From Vulgatibacter incomptus (GTDB lineage: Bacteria; Myxococcota; Myxococcia; Myxococcales; Vulgatibacteraceae): a stretch of 64,000 nt of DNA. The DNA is taken from positions 3,802,220-3,866,219 of the forward strand of contig NZ_CP012332.1 in the NCBI RefSeq assembly GCF_001263175.1, read 5' to 3'. The first letter of the stretch is position 1. Each line of letters begins with the position of its first letter. Position numbers and translations under genes: made by a program. Of this stretch, positions 26,782 through 36,541 are shown piece after piece. Below the pieces are notes generated by a model that made no database searches, had not been told where the DNA came from, and saw only the letters and a program-made list of their open reading frames with translations.

Positions 26782-27449
26782 TCGCGGCGCTCGCGGGCGC
26801 GCTGGTCCTCGCGCTTCTGCCGGTACCGCCCCTCTCCGGGCCCGTCGTCGATCGCGCCGGCGCTCTCAGCCAGCCGGAGCGGGCGCGGCTGGAAGAGCTG
26901 GCAAAGGGCGCCCGGGCGACCAAGGGCGGAGAGGGTCCCCAGCTTGCTTTCCTGATCGTGAAAAGCCTCGAGGGCGAGCCCATCGAGAGCTACTCGATCC
27001 GCGTGGCGGAGCAGTGGAGGCTCGGCTCGAAGCAGGCGAGCAACGGTCTGCTCTTCGTGGTCAGCCTCGACGATCGCGAGGTGCGGATCGAGGTCGGCGG
27101 CGGGATCGAGGGCGAGCTCACCGACGCCCAGGCCGGGCGCATCATCCGTGAGACGATCGTTCCCGCGTTCCGCCAGGGCGCCTACGGCGCGGGCCTGCGC
27201 GCCGGCGCCGCACGTGCCCTCGGGCACCTGGGGATCGATTCCCCGGGCGCCGCGCCCCGGGAGGCGGGCAGGGAGGCTTCTCCCCTCGAAGCCTTCATCG
27301 TCATCGCGCTGATCGTGGTGATCGCGATCTTCGGGAGGCGCCTGGGGATCCCCATGGGCCGCGGCGGCTTCGGGGGCAGGGGGGGCGGAGGCGGCTACCG
27401 CGGGGGCGGTGGCGGCTTCTCGGGAGGCGGCGCCTCCGGAAAGTGGTAG
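26778..27449 (+). CDS. TPM-domain membrane protein
   Basis: The 223-residue protein starts at TTG 26778, overlapping the lemA stop and preceded by GGAGG (26767-26771). A signal or anchor (residues 2-16) leads to a TPM (DUF477, thylakoid phosphatase-like) domain: VVDRAGALSQPERARLEEL, AFLIVKSLEGEPIESYSIRVAEQWRLG, and GLLFVVSLDDREVRIEVGGGIEGEL. One transmembrane helix (about 172-190) and a Gly-rich tail follow (GRGGFGG repeats). It probably works with LemA at the membrane; its enzymatic activity is not known. Confidence 0.92.
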   Translation: MIAALAGALVLALLPVPPLSGPVVDRAGALSQPERARLEELAKGARATKGGEGPQLAFLIVKSLEGEPIESYSIRVAEQWRLGSKQASNGLLFVVSLDDREVRIEVGGGIEGELTDAQAGRIIRETIVPAFRQGAYGAGLRAGAARALGHLGIDSPGAAPREAGREASPLEAFIVIALIVVIAIFGRRLGIPMGRGGFGGRGGGGGYRGGGGGFSGGGASGKW

Positions 27450-27599
27450 GGCCTTCCAGCCCAACAGGACGGCGGCTGGAGAGAGCCCGCAGCGCTTGAC
27501 CGGGCCGCTCCACTCCCGTACCGCGGTGGGACCCGAGACGACGATCGTTCAGGCCGCATGGAGGCGGCCGGCGACGTCGAGAACGAAAGGAAACGATCG

Positions 27600-29711
27600 A
27601 TGCCGAACTCGAAGCACCGACTCCGCAAGGCCGCCCTCGCCGGTGCCGCGGGGGTTCTCGTGGCCTCGGCCCCCGCCTTCGCGGACGAGGGGATGTGGAC
27701 CTACGACAACTTCCCCGCCGCCAAGGTGAAGGAGAAGTACGGCTTCGAGCCCGGCCAGGACTGGCTCGACCACGTTCGCCTCTCGTCGGCCCGCCTCGCC
27801 GGCGGCTGCTCCGCGAGCTTCGTCTCCGCGAACGGCCTGGTCCTCACCAACCACCACTGCGTGCACAGCTGCGTGCAGCAGCTCTCCTCCGCCAAGCACG
27901 ACTACGTGCAGCAGGGCTTCCTCGCCCGCACCAAGGCCGAGGAGCGCGTCTGCCCGGCGATGGAGCTGAACCAGCTCGTCTCGATCACCGACGTCACCGC
28001 CGAGATCGCCGACGCAACCAACGGCCTCGAGGGCAAGGCCTACAGCGAGGCGCTGAACGGGGCGATGTCCGGCCTCGAGAAGAGCTGCGCCTCGGGGAGC
28101 GACGTCCGCTGCGACGTGGTCACGCTCTACAGCGGCGGGCGCTATCACCTCTACAAGTACCGCCGCTTCCAGGACGTGCGCCTGGTCTGGGCGCCGGAGC
28201 TCTCCACCGCCTTCTTCGGTGGCGACCCGGACAACTTCATGTTCCCCCGCTTCAACCTCGACGCGGCCTTCGTGCGCGCCTACGAGAACGGGAAGCCCGC
28301 GCAGCTCGATCATTTCCTCCGCTGGTCCGAGGAAGGGGCGAAGGCGGGTGACCTCTCCTTCACCTCCGGCCATCCGGGCCGCACCGATCGGCAGCTCACC
28401 ATCGCCGAGCTCGAGGTGCAGCGGGACGTCCTCCTTCCCCGCCGCCTGATCTACCTCTCCGAGCTCCGCGGCATGCTCACCGAGTTCCGGAACCGTGGCC
28501 CCGAGCAGAAGCGCACCGCCAATGGTCTGCTCTTCTACGTGGAGAACAGCACCAAGGCTCTCGGCGGGATGCGGAACGCCCTCGTGGAGAAGGACTTCTT
28601 CGCCTCCAAGGTCGCCGACGAGCAGAAGCTCCGCGCCTGGGTCGCGGAGGATCCGACCCGCGCCGCGACGTACGGAGCCGCCTGGGATCGGATGGCCGGC
28701 GCCCAGCGTGAGTTCCGCGCGTCGATGAACGAGTACTACTTCGTCGAGGGCGGCAACCGGAGCCCGTGGGGCTTCCAGGGCGACTTCTTCGGCTTCGCCC
28801 GCACCCTGGTCCGCGCCGCCGAGGAGAAGCCGAAGGCGAGCAACAAGCGCCTGCGCGAGTACAACGACGCCAACCTCCCCGCCATCGAGGCGCGGCTCTT
28901 CAGCGGCGCTCCCTTCTACCCCGAGCTCGACGAGGCGCTGCTGACCTTCAGCCTCACCAAGCTGCGGGAGGCCCTCGGCACCGACCATCCGTTCGTGAAG
29001 AACCTGCTCGGCAAGGAGTCCCCCGAGACCGTGGCGCGCAAGGCCGTCCGCGGCTCGAAGCTGGGCACCGTCGGGGCCCGCCGGGCCCTCTACGAGGGTG
29101 GCGCCAAGGCGATCGCCGCCTCCAACGATCCGATGATCGTCCTCGCTCGCCGGATCGACGCCGACGCACGGGCGATCCGCACCCGCTACGAGGAGAAGGT
29201 CGACGGTCCCCAGCGCGTGAACGGCGGCCTCATCGCGAAGGCGAAGTTCGAGGCCTACGGGACGAGCGTCTACCCTGACGCGACCTTCACCCTGCGCCTC
29301 TCCTACGGCGCGGTGGAAGGCTGGGAGCAGGACGGAAAGGCCGTCGCCCCGATCACCGAGCTCGGTGGCGCCTTCGAGCGCGCCACCGGCGAAGACCCCT
29401 ACGCGCTTCCGCCGAGCTGGCTGAAGGCAAAGGGGAAGCTCGCCCTCGCGACGCCGATGAACTTCGTCAGCACCAACGACATCGTCGGTGGCAACTCGGG
29501 CTCTCCGGTGGTGAACCGCAACGGCGAGGTCATCGGCCTGATCTTCGACGGCAACCTCCCGTCGCTCGGCGGTGACTACGGCTTCGATCCTGCGGTCAAC
29601 CGCGCGGTCGCGGTCCATAGCCAGGCGATCATCGAGTCGCTGCGGACGATCTACGGCGCAAGCTCCCTGGTGGACGAGCTCCTCCCGGTGAACACCGCCA
29701 ACGGCCGCTGA
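27600..29711 (+). CDS. S46-family dipeptidyl peptidase (DPP7/DPP11-like)
   Basis: The 703-residue secreted protein has a signal peptide (residues 1-28) and the S46 chymotrypsin-like double barrel. The catalytic His lies in GLVLTNHHCVHSC (85-86), the Asp region in GGDPDNFMFPRFNLDAAFVR, and the Ser in GGNSGSPVVNRNGEVIGLIFDGN near the C-terminus. These enzymes release dipeptides from peptide N-termini in the periplasm; specificity for hydrophobic or acidic P1 is set by a residue I cannot align without a structure. Length is normal. The ATG at 27600 fits the signal peptide. Confidence 0.93.
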   Translation: MPNSKHRLRKAALAGAAGVLVASAPAFADEGMWTYDNFPAAKVKEKYGFEPGQDWLDHVRLSSARLAGGCSASFVSANGLVLTNHHCVHSCVQQLSSAKHDYVQQGFLARTKAEERVCPAMELNQLVSITDVTAEIADATNGLEGKAYSEALNGAMSGLEKSCASGSDVRCDVVTLYSGGRYHLYKYRRFQDVRLVWAPELSTAFFGGDPDNFMFPRFNLDAAFVRAYENGKPAQLDHFLRWSEEGAKAGDLSFTSGHPGRTDRQLTIAELEVQRDVLLPRRLIYLSELRGMLTEFRNRGPEQKRTANGLLFYVENSTKALGGMRNALVEKDFFASKVADEQKLRAWVAEDPTRAATYGAAWDRMAGAQREFRASMNEYYFVEGGNRSPWGFQGDFFGFARTLVRAAEEKPKASNKRLREYNDANLPAIEARLFSGAPFYPELDEALLTFSLTKLREALGTDHPFVKNLLGKESPETVARKAVRGSKLGTVGARRALYEGGAKAIAASNDPMIVLARRIDADARAIRTRYEEKVDGPQRVNGGLIAKAKFEAYGTSVYPDATFTLRLSYGAVEGWEQDGKAVAPITELGGAFERATGEDPYALPPSWLKAKGKLALATPMNFVSTNDIVGGNSGSPVVNRNGEVIGLIFDGNLPSLGGDYGFDPAVNRAVAVHSQAIIESLRTIYGASSLVDELLPVNTANGR

Positions 29712-29781
29712 GGAAGCTCCGTTTGCCGGACAACGCCTCGATCCCCGAGGCGATTTGGGCCCCTGCCGAGCGGCCGGGGCC

Positions 29782-29833
29782 CGCTCCCCCTGTCAGCCCC
29801 CACCCCCGCGTTCCGGGGGCTGATTCGGGAGCG
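29782..29833 (+). terminator. long hairpin after the S46 gene
   Basis: The inner stem TCAGCCCCC (29793-29801) with GGGGGCTGA (29815-29823) is extended by CGCTCCC (29782-29788) with GGGAGCG (29827-29833). There is no T tract. It lies 35 bp before the fatty acid hydroxylase gene and could also be a leader structure. Confidence 0.5.
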
Positions 29834-29867
29834 AGCGGGTACACACCCTTTGGTTCGGAGGTTTCCC

Positions 29868-30488
29868 ATGCTCCGATCCAAGGCCACCCCCGAATCCCCT
29901 CCGATGTTCGCGAGCGAGCTCCTCGACGGCTTCTCGCGAACACCGTTCTTCGTCGTCGCGATTCTCTTCGTCCCGATCGTTCTCGGGATGGTGGCGATGG
30001 GGATCCACGTGGGCGGGGTCGGACCGCTCGGGGCGGTCGGGCTCTTCTTCGGGGGCCTGGTCACCTGGACGCTCACCGAGTATTGGCTGCACCGGACGCT
30101 CTTCCACTGGGAGCCCGAGGCCTCATGGGGACCGCGGTTCCACTTCCTCCTCCACGGCGTTCACCATCATTGGCCGAAGGATCGCCTCCGGCTGGTGATG
30201 CCCCCGACCGTGAACCTCCCGCTCACCGTCCTCTTCGGCTCGTTATTCTGGCTGGTGCTCGGGCCCCGGGTCTGGTTCTTCCACGCGGGCTTCTCGCTCG
30301 GCTACATGACCTACGACCTGATGCACTACTACCTGCATCACGGCCATCCGAAGGCCCACCTGCTCCGCAAGCTCCAGGGCCATCACATGAGCCACCACTT
30401 CAACAAGGCTTATAAAGACAAGCGCTTCGGAGTCTCGAGCCCGATCTGGGATTGGGTGTTCCACACCAACTCGCCCGCTCAGCCGTAG
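29868..30488 (+). CDS. fatty acid hydroxylase/sterol desaturase-family protein
   Basis: The 206-residue membrane protein carries the eight-His di-iron motifs of the superfamily in order: HRTLFH, HGVHHHWP, HYYLHH and HHMSHH. Four hydrophobic segments surround them. Related enzymes add a hydroxyl to fatty acyl groups or make double bonds in lipids; the small size and layout match 2-hydroxylase-like members such as FA2H/Scs7-type proteins. The ATG at 29868 follows CGGAGG with 7-base spacing. Confidence 0.88.
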   Translation: MLRSKATPESPPMFASELLDGFSRTPFFVVAILFVPIVLGMVAMGIHVGGVGPLGAVGLFFGGLVTWTLTEYWLHRTLFHWEPEASWGPRFHFLLHGVHHHWPKDRLRLVMPPTVNLPLTVLFGSLFWLVLGPRVWFFHAGFSLGYMTYDLMHYYLHHGHPKAHLLRKLQGHHMSHHFNKAYKDKRFGVSSPIWDWVFHTNSPAQP

Positions 30489-30553
30489 CGCGAGCGTGTT
30501 AGGGAGCCGGCACTCCACAGAGGCCGGTTCCTTCGCGTTCTCTCGTCTCGCTT

Positions 30554-30931
30554 TCAGCCGGAGTCCGCGGCGCCGACCTGACTGGCCACGATCTCCAGCA
30601 GGCTGTCGAGGTCGAAGGGCTTGCCCAGCCAGCCGTTCGCGCCAATCTCGTTCGCGCTCCGGTGCGCGTTGTCGGCAGCCGTGACGATCACGATCGGCGC
30701 CTCGTGGTCGTGGGCCTCGCGGAACCGCTTCGCGAACTCGGCCCCGTCCATCACCGGCATCTTCATGTCCAGGAGGATCAGGTCGGGCATGACCTTCTCG
30801 ACCGCGTCGAGGGCGCGGACTCCGTTCGTCGACGTGTCGACGCGATAGCCCTCGAGATCCAGGGTCTCGGCCATCAGCGAGAGCAGGTCGGGATCGTCAT
30901 CGACGATCAGCACCCTTGGCGCCGAGTTCAT
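30554..30931 (-). CDS. single-domain response regulator
   Basis: The 125-residue protein is a bare receiver domain. Acidic pocket Asp11-Asp12, phosphoacceptor Asp55 in ILLDMKMPVMDG, the Thr/Ala switch in IVTAADN and Lys near LGKPFDLDSL are present. No output domain exists, so it acts by binding other proteins or by phosphate relay. The start (30931) lies 35 bp inside the end of the upstream kinase gene, showing close coupling; the two form a two-component pair. Confidence 0.92.
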   Translation of the reverse strand: MNSAPRVLIVDDDPDLLSLMAETLDLEGYRVDTSTNGVRALDAVEKVMPDLILLDMKMPVMDGAEFAKRFREAHDHEAPIVIVTAADNAHRSANEIGANGWLGKPFDLDSLLEIVASQVGAADSG

Positions 30932-32648
30932 CGCCCTCTCCGAGTGGGATCCGGAACTGGAAGGTGCTTCCCTTTCCCTCCCGGCTGTCGAACCACATCC
31001 GACCCCCATGCTGGCGCACGATCTCGCTCGAGATGTAGAGGCCTACGCCCATGCCTCCGTAATCATAAGGCGTATCCGTGTGCGCCCGGTAGAAGGGCTG
31101 GAAGATCCGATCCTGCTTGTCCGCGGGAATTCCCACGCCGAAGTCGCGCACCTTCACCTGTGCCGAGCCATCCGCCGGCGCGACCGAGACCTCCACCGGC
31201 TCTCCGGACGGTGAGTATCGGAGGGCGTTGTCCAACAAGCTTCGCACCACGTAGCCGATCCGCTCGTGGTCCGCGAAGATCGAGATGGGCGCTTCCTCCG
31301 CCTCCAGATCGATCGTTCGGTCGGGCTGCTTGCGGGCCACGCGCTCGACCGTCTTCGTCACCAGCTTCACGAGGTCGAAGCGCTTGGGGAGCAGCCGCAG
31401 GCCGCCCGCCTGGAGCTGCGAGATGCCGAGGAGATCCTGGACGATCCGGGCGATGCGATCGGAACCCCGGTCGATGGCCTCCAGCCTCGAGAGCTGGGCC
31501 GGGGGCGAGCCCTCCGCTCCCCTCAGCGCGAGCTGGGCATAGCCCTTCATGATCGCCACCGGCGTCTTCAGCTCGTGGGCCGCTACGCGGATGAACTGAT
31601 CCTTCATCCGATCGAACGCCACCGACTCGGTGATGTCCGTCATCACCGCCACGGCGCCGAGGATCTCGCCGTTGGCGCTGTGGATCGGCGCGGAGCTGAT
31701 CCGCACGTACTTCTGCGTGCCGGTGTTCCGGAGGACGATCTTCATCGCCTGGTTGGTGACGGGCTCGCCCTTGAGCGAGCGGCACGGTGGGAGATCCTCG
31801 ACGGCGATCGGCTCGTCCGACATGTCGAGCATCTCTGCGAAGGCGTCGTATTCGGAGCAGGGCCGGAGCAGGTCATCGGCGCGCTCCAGCTCGAAGAGGC
31901 GCCTCGCGCCCTCGTTGGCGAACGTGACCTGCTCGCCGGGGTCGATCACCCAGACTCCGTCGACGATCGAGGCCAGCACGGCCTCCCACTCCGCGGCGCG
32001 CTGCCAGGCGCTCTGGGTGAGAGCCCGCTGCTCTCGCAGGAGCTGCTCCCGCTCCTCCCTCCCGCGCCAGCCCTGGATCGCCGCGCTGAGGATGCTGCCT
32101 GCCGCCTGAAGGGCGTCCCTCTCCTCATCCGTCCAGCGGCGGGGGGTGAAGCACTCGTCGAAGCCGATGAAGCCCCACCAGCTCCCCTCCACCAGGAGCG
32201 GAACGAAGAGGAAGCTCTGGATCCCCTGGGGCTCGGCGAATTCCACCTCGGCGTCGGTGAAGTTCTCGAGGTGGGTCTCGTAGACCTTGCCGCGGGAGAG
32301 GGTGTCGGCCCATGGCTGCAGCCCCATCTCCTCGTAGTCCATGTGCTGCATCACCGGGTTCTCGAGCTGCGGCGTGATCCCCTCTGCCACCCACTCGAAG
32401 AGCTGGCTGGTGGCCAGCTCGCCGTCCCGCGTCAGCTCGTTCTCGAAGACGTAGACCCGGCTCACGTCCGCGGCCTCGCCCAGCCGCTCGAGGACCTCGT
32501 CGATCCGCTCGGCCAACGAGGCGCTCGTGAGGAAGGACTCGGCGGCGAAGCGCACGGCGGAGAGGATGTCGCTCGCCCGCAGGCGGCTCTTCCGCTCGGC
32601 CGTCTCCCGGCCCTCGGTATGTTCCGCTGAGGTGTCCGTCGGCTCCAA
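30897..32648 (-). CDS. GAF/PAS sensor histidine kinase
   Basis: The 583-residue soluble kinase has a GAF-like domain (about residues 40-195, ending AAGSILSAAIQGW), a PAS domain (about 218-340), a HisKA dimerisation helix with phosphoacceptor His358 in VAAHELKTPVAIMKG, and a HATPase domain (N box LLDNALRYS, G1 VRDFGVGIP, G2 GGMGVGLYIS). It probably starts at TTG 32648. No membrane segment is evident, so it senses a cytoplasmic signal. It is followed by the overlapping single-domain response regulator. Confidence 0.93.
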   Translation of the reverse strand: MEPTDTSAEHTEGRETAERKSRLRASDILSAVRFAAESFLTSASLAERIDEVLERLGEAADVSRVYVFENELTRDGELATSQLFEWVAEGITPQLENPVMQHMDYEEMGLQPWADTLSRGKVYETHLENFTDAEVEFAEPQGIQSFLFVPLLVEGSWWGFIGFDECFTPRRWTDEERDALQAAGSILSAAIQGWRGREEREQLLREQRALTQSAWQRAAEWEAVLASIVDGVWVIDPGEQVTFANEGARRLFELERADDLLRPCSEYDAFAEMLDMSDEPIAVEDLPPCRSLKGEPVTNQAMKIVLRNTGTQKYVRISSAPIHSANGEILGAVAVMTDITESVAFDRMKDQFIRVAAHELKTPVAIMKGYAQLALRGAEGSPPAQLSRLEAIDRGSDRIARIVQDLLGISQLQAGGLRLLPKRFDLVKLVTKTVERVARKQPDRTIDLEAEEAPISIFADHERIGYVVRSLLDNALRYSPSGEPVEVSVAPADGSAQVKVRDFGVGIPADKQDRIFQPFYRAHTDTPYDYGGMGVGLYISSEIVRQHGGRMWFDSREGKGSTFQFRIPLGEGDELGAKGADRR

Positions 32649-32811
32649 AGGCTCGATGACTCCCTGCGCCCGGTTCGATCCCCTTGGGAGGATGCTCGTC
32701 GGACGCCTTCGACTTGCCGCGATCCGCCCGTGCGTACGGCGCGGCCAGACCGGCCTGCCGTGTTAGTTTGGCCATCCCGGCCTCGAGCTGGCCGGGTGAA
32801 AGGTCCCCGCC

Positions 32812-33288
32812 ATGGCTCTGTCGGCCTCTCTCGTCACGGAACTCTCTCGACTCGCCCACCTGGTCGCCGAGCTCGACCTGAGCCGGCCCGAGGAGGCCGT
32901 CCGCGCACTGGACGAGGCGCTCCCTACGGGGAGGCGCCGCGATTTCGAGACCATGCTCATCGAGGCCCATGGAGAAGGGACCCTCACCCCCAGGCAGGGC
33001 ACCCCGGAAGGGGTGTGGTTCGGGCGGGTCGCCAAGCCCTCCGTCGAGACCTCCGAGATGAGCATCGACGCGGTAGACATGGAGGGCGAGGCCACGCCCC
33101 ACACCCACCCGCGGGGCGAGGTGAGCTTCTGCGTCGCGCGGGAGGGCGCGCCGCTCTTCGACGGGCACTCGCCAGGATGGGTCGTCCTGCCGCCGGGCAG
33201 CCACCACACGCCGACCGTGGTCGGCGGGCGGATGCTCATCGTCTACTTCCTCCCGGGCGGCGCGGTCGAGTGGGGGCCCAAGGCCTAG
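32812..33288 (+). CDS. DUF4863 (hydroxylaminobenzoate lyase-like) family protein
   Basis: The 158-residue protein has an N-terminal helical segment and a cupin-like core: EMSIDAVDMEGEATPHTHPRGEVSFCVA, FDGHSPGWVVLPPGSHHTPTVVGGRMLIVYFLPGGAVEW. This layout resembles PnbB-type 4-hydroxylaminobenzoate lyases, which convert 4-hydroxylaminobenzoate to protocatechuate and ammonia; the paired His and Glu could bind metal. No degradation genes are adjacent, so the assignment is by family resemblance only. Confidence 0.6.
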   Translation: MALSASLVTELSRLAHLVAELDLSRPEEAVRALDEALPTGRRRDFETMLIEAHGEGTLTPRQGTPEGVWFGRVAKPSVETSEMSIDAVDMEGEATPHTHPRGEVSFCVAREGAPLFDGHSPGWVVLPPGSHHTPTVVGGRMLIVYFLPGGAVEWGPKA

Positions 33289-33388
33289 GCCTCGGAGTCA
33301 GTCAGTGCGCCGCCGACTGCATCGGTCGACGACCGAGCCGGCCATCGCTAGACTGCGCCCGAAGAGCCGCGGAAAAGAGCCGTAAAGC

Positions 33389-34381
33389 GTGGACCACCTC
33401 CCCCTCGAAAAGCTTCGCTCCATGGAGTCCGGCGGTCCGTTGGATCGCCTGGCCCGCCTCGTGGTCGACGAGGACCTCGCCACCCCTGTCGGTCGGCTGA
33501 TCGACTCGCGCTTCATCGCGGGCGTGGTGCGGACCGGGCTGCGGGCGTGGATCGACTCGGACGCCGCGGAGGGCTGGATCCTCTCGCGGGTGAAGGAGCT
33601 GGAGGCCTGGCTCGCCGAACGCGACGCGTCGGTGGGGGAGCTCGTGCCGCAGGAGATCCAGGACGCGTGCCTGGAGCTCGCCAGCCGGAGGTACACACCC
33701 AACCGCGGGCTCACCCTCTTCCTCCTCGACCGCGAGCCGATCCGGCTGCTCCTGCGGAACCTCCTCATGGACGAGCTCCTTGCCTTCGGCCGGAAGATGC
33801 GGGCGCCGGTGGTGGAGAACCCGCTCACCAAGGGCCTCGGCAGCCTGGGCCGGGCGGCCAAGGAGCGCGCGCGCACCAGCGGCGGCGCTTTCGCTGCCCT
33901 CGCAGGCGACGTGGTCGGCGCCGTCTCGAGCGAGCTCGAGCGCCAGCTCGATCGCAAGGCCGCCGAGTTCGCGGACGCCGCCCTCTCTCGCGTGCTGCAG
34001 CGTCTCGCCGACCTCCTCTGCGACCCCGCGCGCGCCGCCGAGCAGGCCGCCCTGCGTCGGGCCCTGGTGGAGGGGATCTTCGACCTCGAGGCGTCCGAGG
34101 TCGGCGAGGAGCTTTCCCGAAGCGAGCCCGAGGTCGCGTCCGAGATCATCCGCCGCGGCCTCGCAACCTGGCTCAAGCGCGACGAGTCGGCCGACCACCT
34201 GGCCGAGATGCTCGAGGCCATCTTCAAGCCCGACGCCCACCTCCCGCTGCGCGACGTCCTCGACCTCCTCGGCCTCGTCGACAGCTACGTCGAGCTCGCC
34301 CACCACACGATCCTGCGCCGGCTGCGCAGCCTCGTCGATTCGCCGGCCTTCGAGATCTGGCTAAGCGATCTGCTCGCCTGA
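33389..34381 (+). CDS. hypothetical alpha-helical protein
   Basis: The 330-residue product is almost wholly helical, rich in Leu, Ala, Arg and Glu, with no signal peptide. Amphipathic segments (for example LRRALVEGIFDLEASEVGEEL) suggest a helical-repeat or membrane-surface protein. No catalytic motif or family was recognised. The start is taken at GTG 33389 (no strong ribosome site); the neighbours on both sides are unrelated or convergent. Confidence 0.65.
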   Translation: MDHLPLEKLRSMESGGPLDRLARLVVDEDLATPVGRLIDSRFIAGVVRTGLRAWIDSDAAEGWILSRVKELEAWLAERDASVGELVPQEIQDACLELASRRYTPNRGLTLFLLDREPIRLLLRNLLMDELLAFGRKMRAPVVENPLTKGLGSLGRAAKERARTSGGAFAALAGDVVGAVSSELERQLDRKAAEFADAALSRVLQRLADLLCDPARAAEQAALRRALVEGIFDLEASEVGEELSRSEPEVASEIIRRGLATWLKRDESADHLAEMLEAIFKPDAHLPLRDVLDLLGLVDSYVELAHHTILRRLRSLVDSPAFEIWLSDLLA

Positions 34382-34405
34382 ACTGCGGCATCCGGCCGGA
34401 AGTCA

Positions 34406-34478
34406 CAGGCCCGGATTTGGCGAGGGGGCCTGCCCGGTCGGCGCGGCCCAGCTCCGTCGCCGCACTCGCGGCCGCGCC
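34406..34478. terminator. two hairpins between convergent genes
   Basis: CAGGCCC (34406-34412) pairs with GGGCCTG (34426-34432). GGCGCGGCC (34440-34448) pairs with GGCCGCGCC (34470-34478). Both lie between the converging genes at 34381 and 34487 and may serve as bidirectional terminators. Confidence 0.4.
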
Positions 34479-34486
34479 GAAGGTCT

Positions 34487-35317
34487 TCAGCGCGCGGTGA
34501 GGCGCTTCTTCAGGTCGATGGGCGTGGCGATCTTGCCGAGGCCGAGCTGGCCGGTGACGCCCACGTCCGCGGGCTTGCCGGAGATGAGCGAGAGGACGGC
34601 GCTGCTGGCGCCGGCGAGGCTCACGCCGACGGGGATCTCGATGCGGCGGCGCTCGCCGGGGTTCACCAGGGCGCCCTGCGCCTTGCCGCCGCCCACCTTG
34701 CTGCCGCCGAGCTGGAGCGCGTAGTCGAGGCCGGTGACGGGCAGGGGAAAGGCGTTGTGGTTGGTGACGTCGAGGGCGAGGGCCACGGTGGCGCCGGAGG
34801 CGCTCTTCTGCGGCACGGAGATCCCGGCGAGGTCGAGGCTCGGGAGCTTGGGCACCTCGATGAGACCGCTCTTGGAGATGGGCAGGGAGATCACGCCCAG
34901 CGGGGAGTCGACGCCGAGGCTGCCGCTGGCGCGGTAGCCCAGGGAGCTCTTGGTGAAGAGGGCGGTCACCGTTGGGATGACGTCGAGGAAGTGCACCTGG
35001 GCGGGGAAGACCAGGGTCTGCTTCTTTCGCGGCTGGATCTTCAGGCCCTGGTTCGGCGAGCCCGAGAGGATCCGACGGCCCTCGACCTCGAGCTGGTAGG
35101 CCACCTTCGCGAGGTTCAGCGGGACGTCGTAGGGGTTGTCGAGCTCGTAGACGAGGTCGAGCTGGACCTGGTCGAGGGACCAGCCGGCGAAGCGCACCTC
35201 CTTGAAGGTGAGGTCGGGCTTCTTGTTGCCCGCGATCATCTGCAGGAGCGAGCAGCCGCTCGAGTTGAGAAAGGTCGCGCAGAGCAGCAGGAGGATCCAC
35301 GTTCGGCTTCGTCGCAT
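34487..35317 (-). CDS. LEA type 2 (WHy-domain) lipoprotein
   Basis: The 276-residue protein has a lipoprotein signal (CATFLNSSGC) and two WHy/LEA14-type beta-sandwich domains: PDLTFKEVRFAGWSLDQVQL...DNPYDVPLNL, and SGATVALALDVTNHNAFPLPV...GG. The NPY and NHN turns are hallmarks of this fold. Bacterial members are periplasmic or outer-membrane lipoproteins of unclear role, sometimes linked to desiccation. It begins 95 bp after mreB on the same strand. Confidence 0.85.
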   Translation of the reverse strand: MRRSRTWILLLLCATFLNSSGCSLLQMIAGNKKPDLTFKEVRFAGWSLDQVQLDLVYELDNPYDVPLNLAKVAYQLEVEGRRILSGSPNQGLKIQPRKKQTLVFPAQVHFLDVIPTVTALFTKSSLGYRASGSLGVDSPLGVISLPISKSGLIEVPKLPSLDLAGISVPQKSASGATVALALDVTNHNAFPLPVTGLDYALQLGGSKVGGGKAQGALVNPGERRRIEIPVGVSLAGASSAVLSLISGKPADVGVTGQLGLGKIATPIDLKKRLTAR

Positions 35318-35412
35318 GGGGCGTTCTTTCGGCGCGCTCTCGGCTCGCGTGCCAGTGCAGGGCCGTGCTGGTCGGCCGCTCGAGCGTTGGACGTGGCCCG
35401 CGGGTGCGAGCT

Positions 35413-36477
<1,065 letters not shown>

Positions 36478-36541
36478 CTAGGCGTTTTAGCCCAAGGCGA
36501 GGGGGAACTCCAAAAGAAATCCAAGGTGTGCCCAACGGCCG

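Noticed and set aside
27549-29618. 689-codon minus-strand frame
   Set aside because: It is antisense to the S46 peptidase with complete catalytic motifs.
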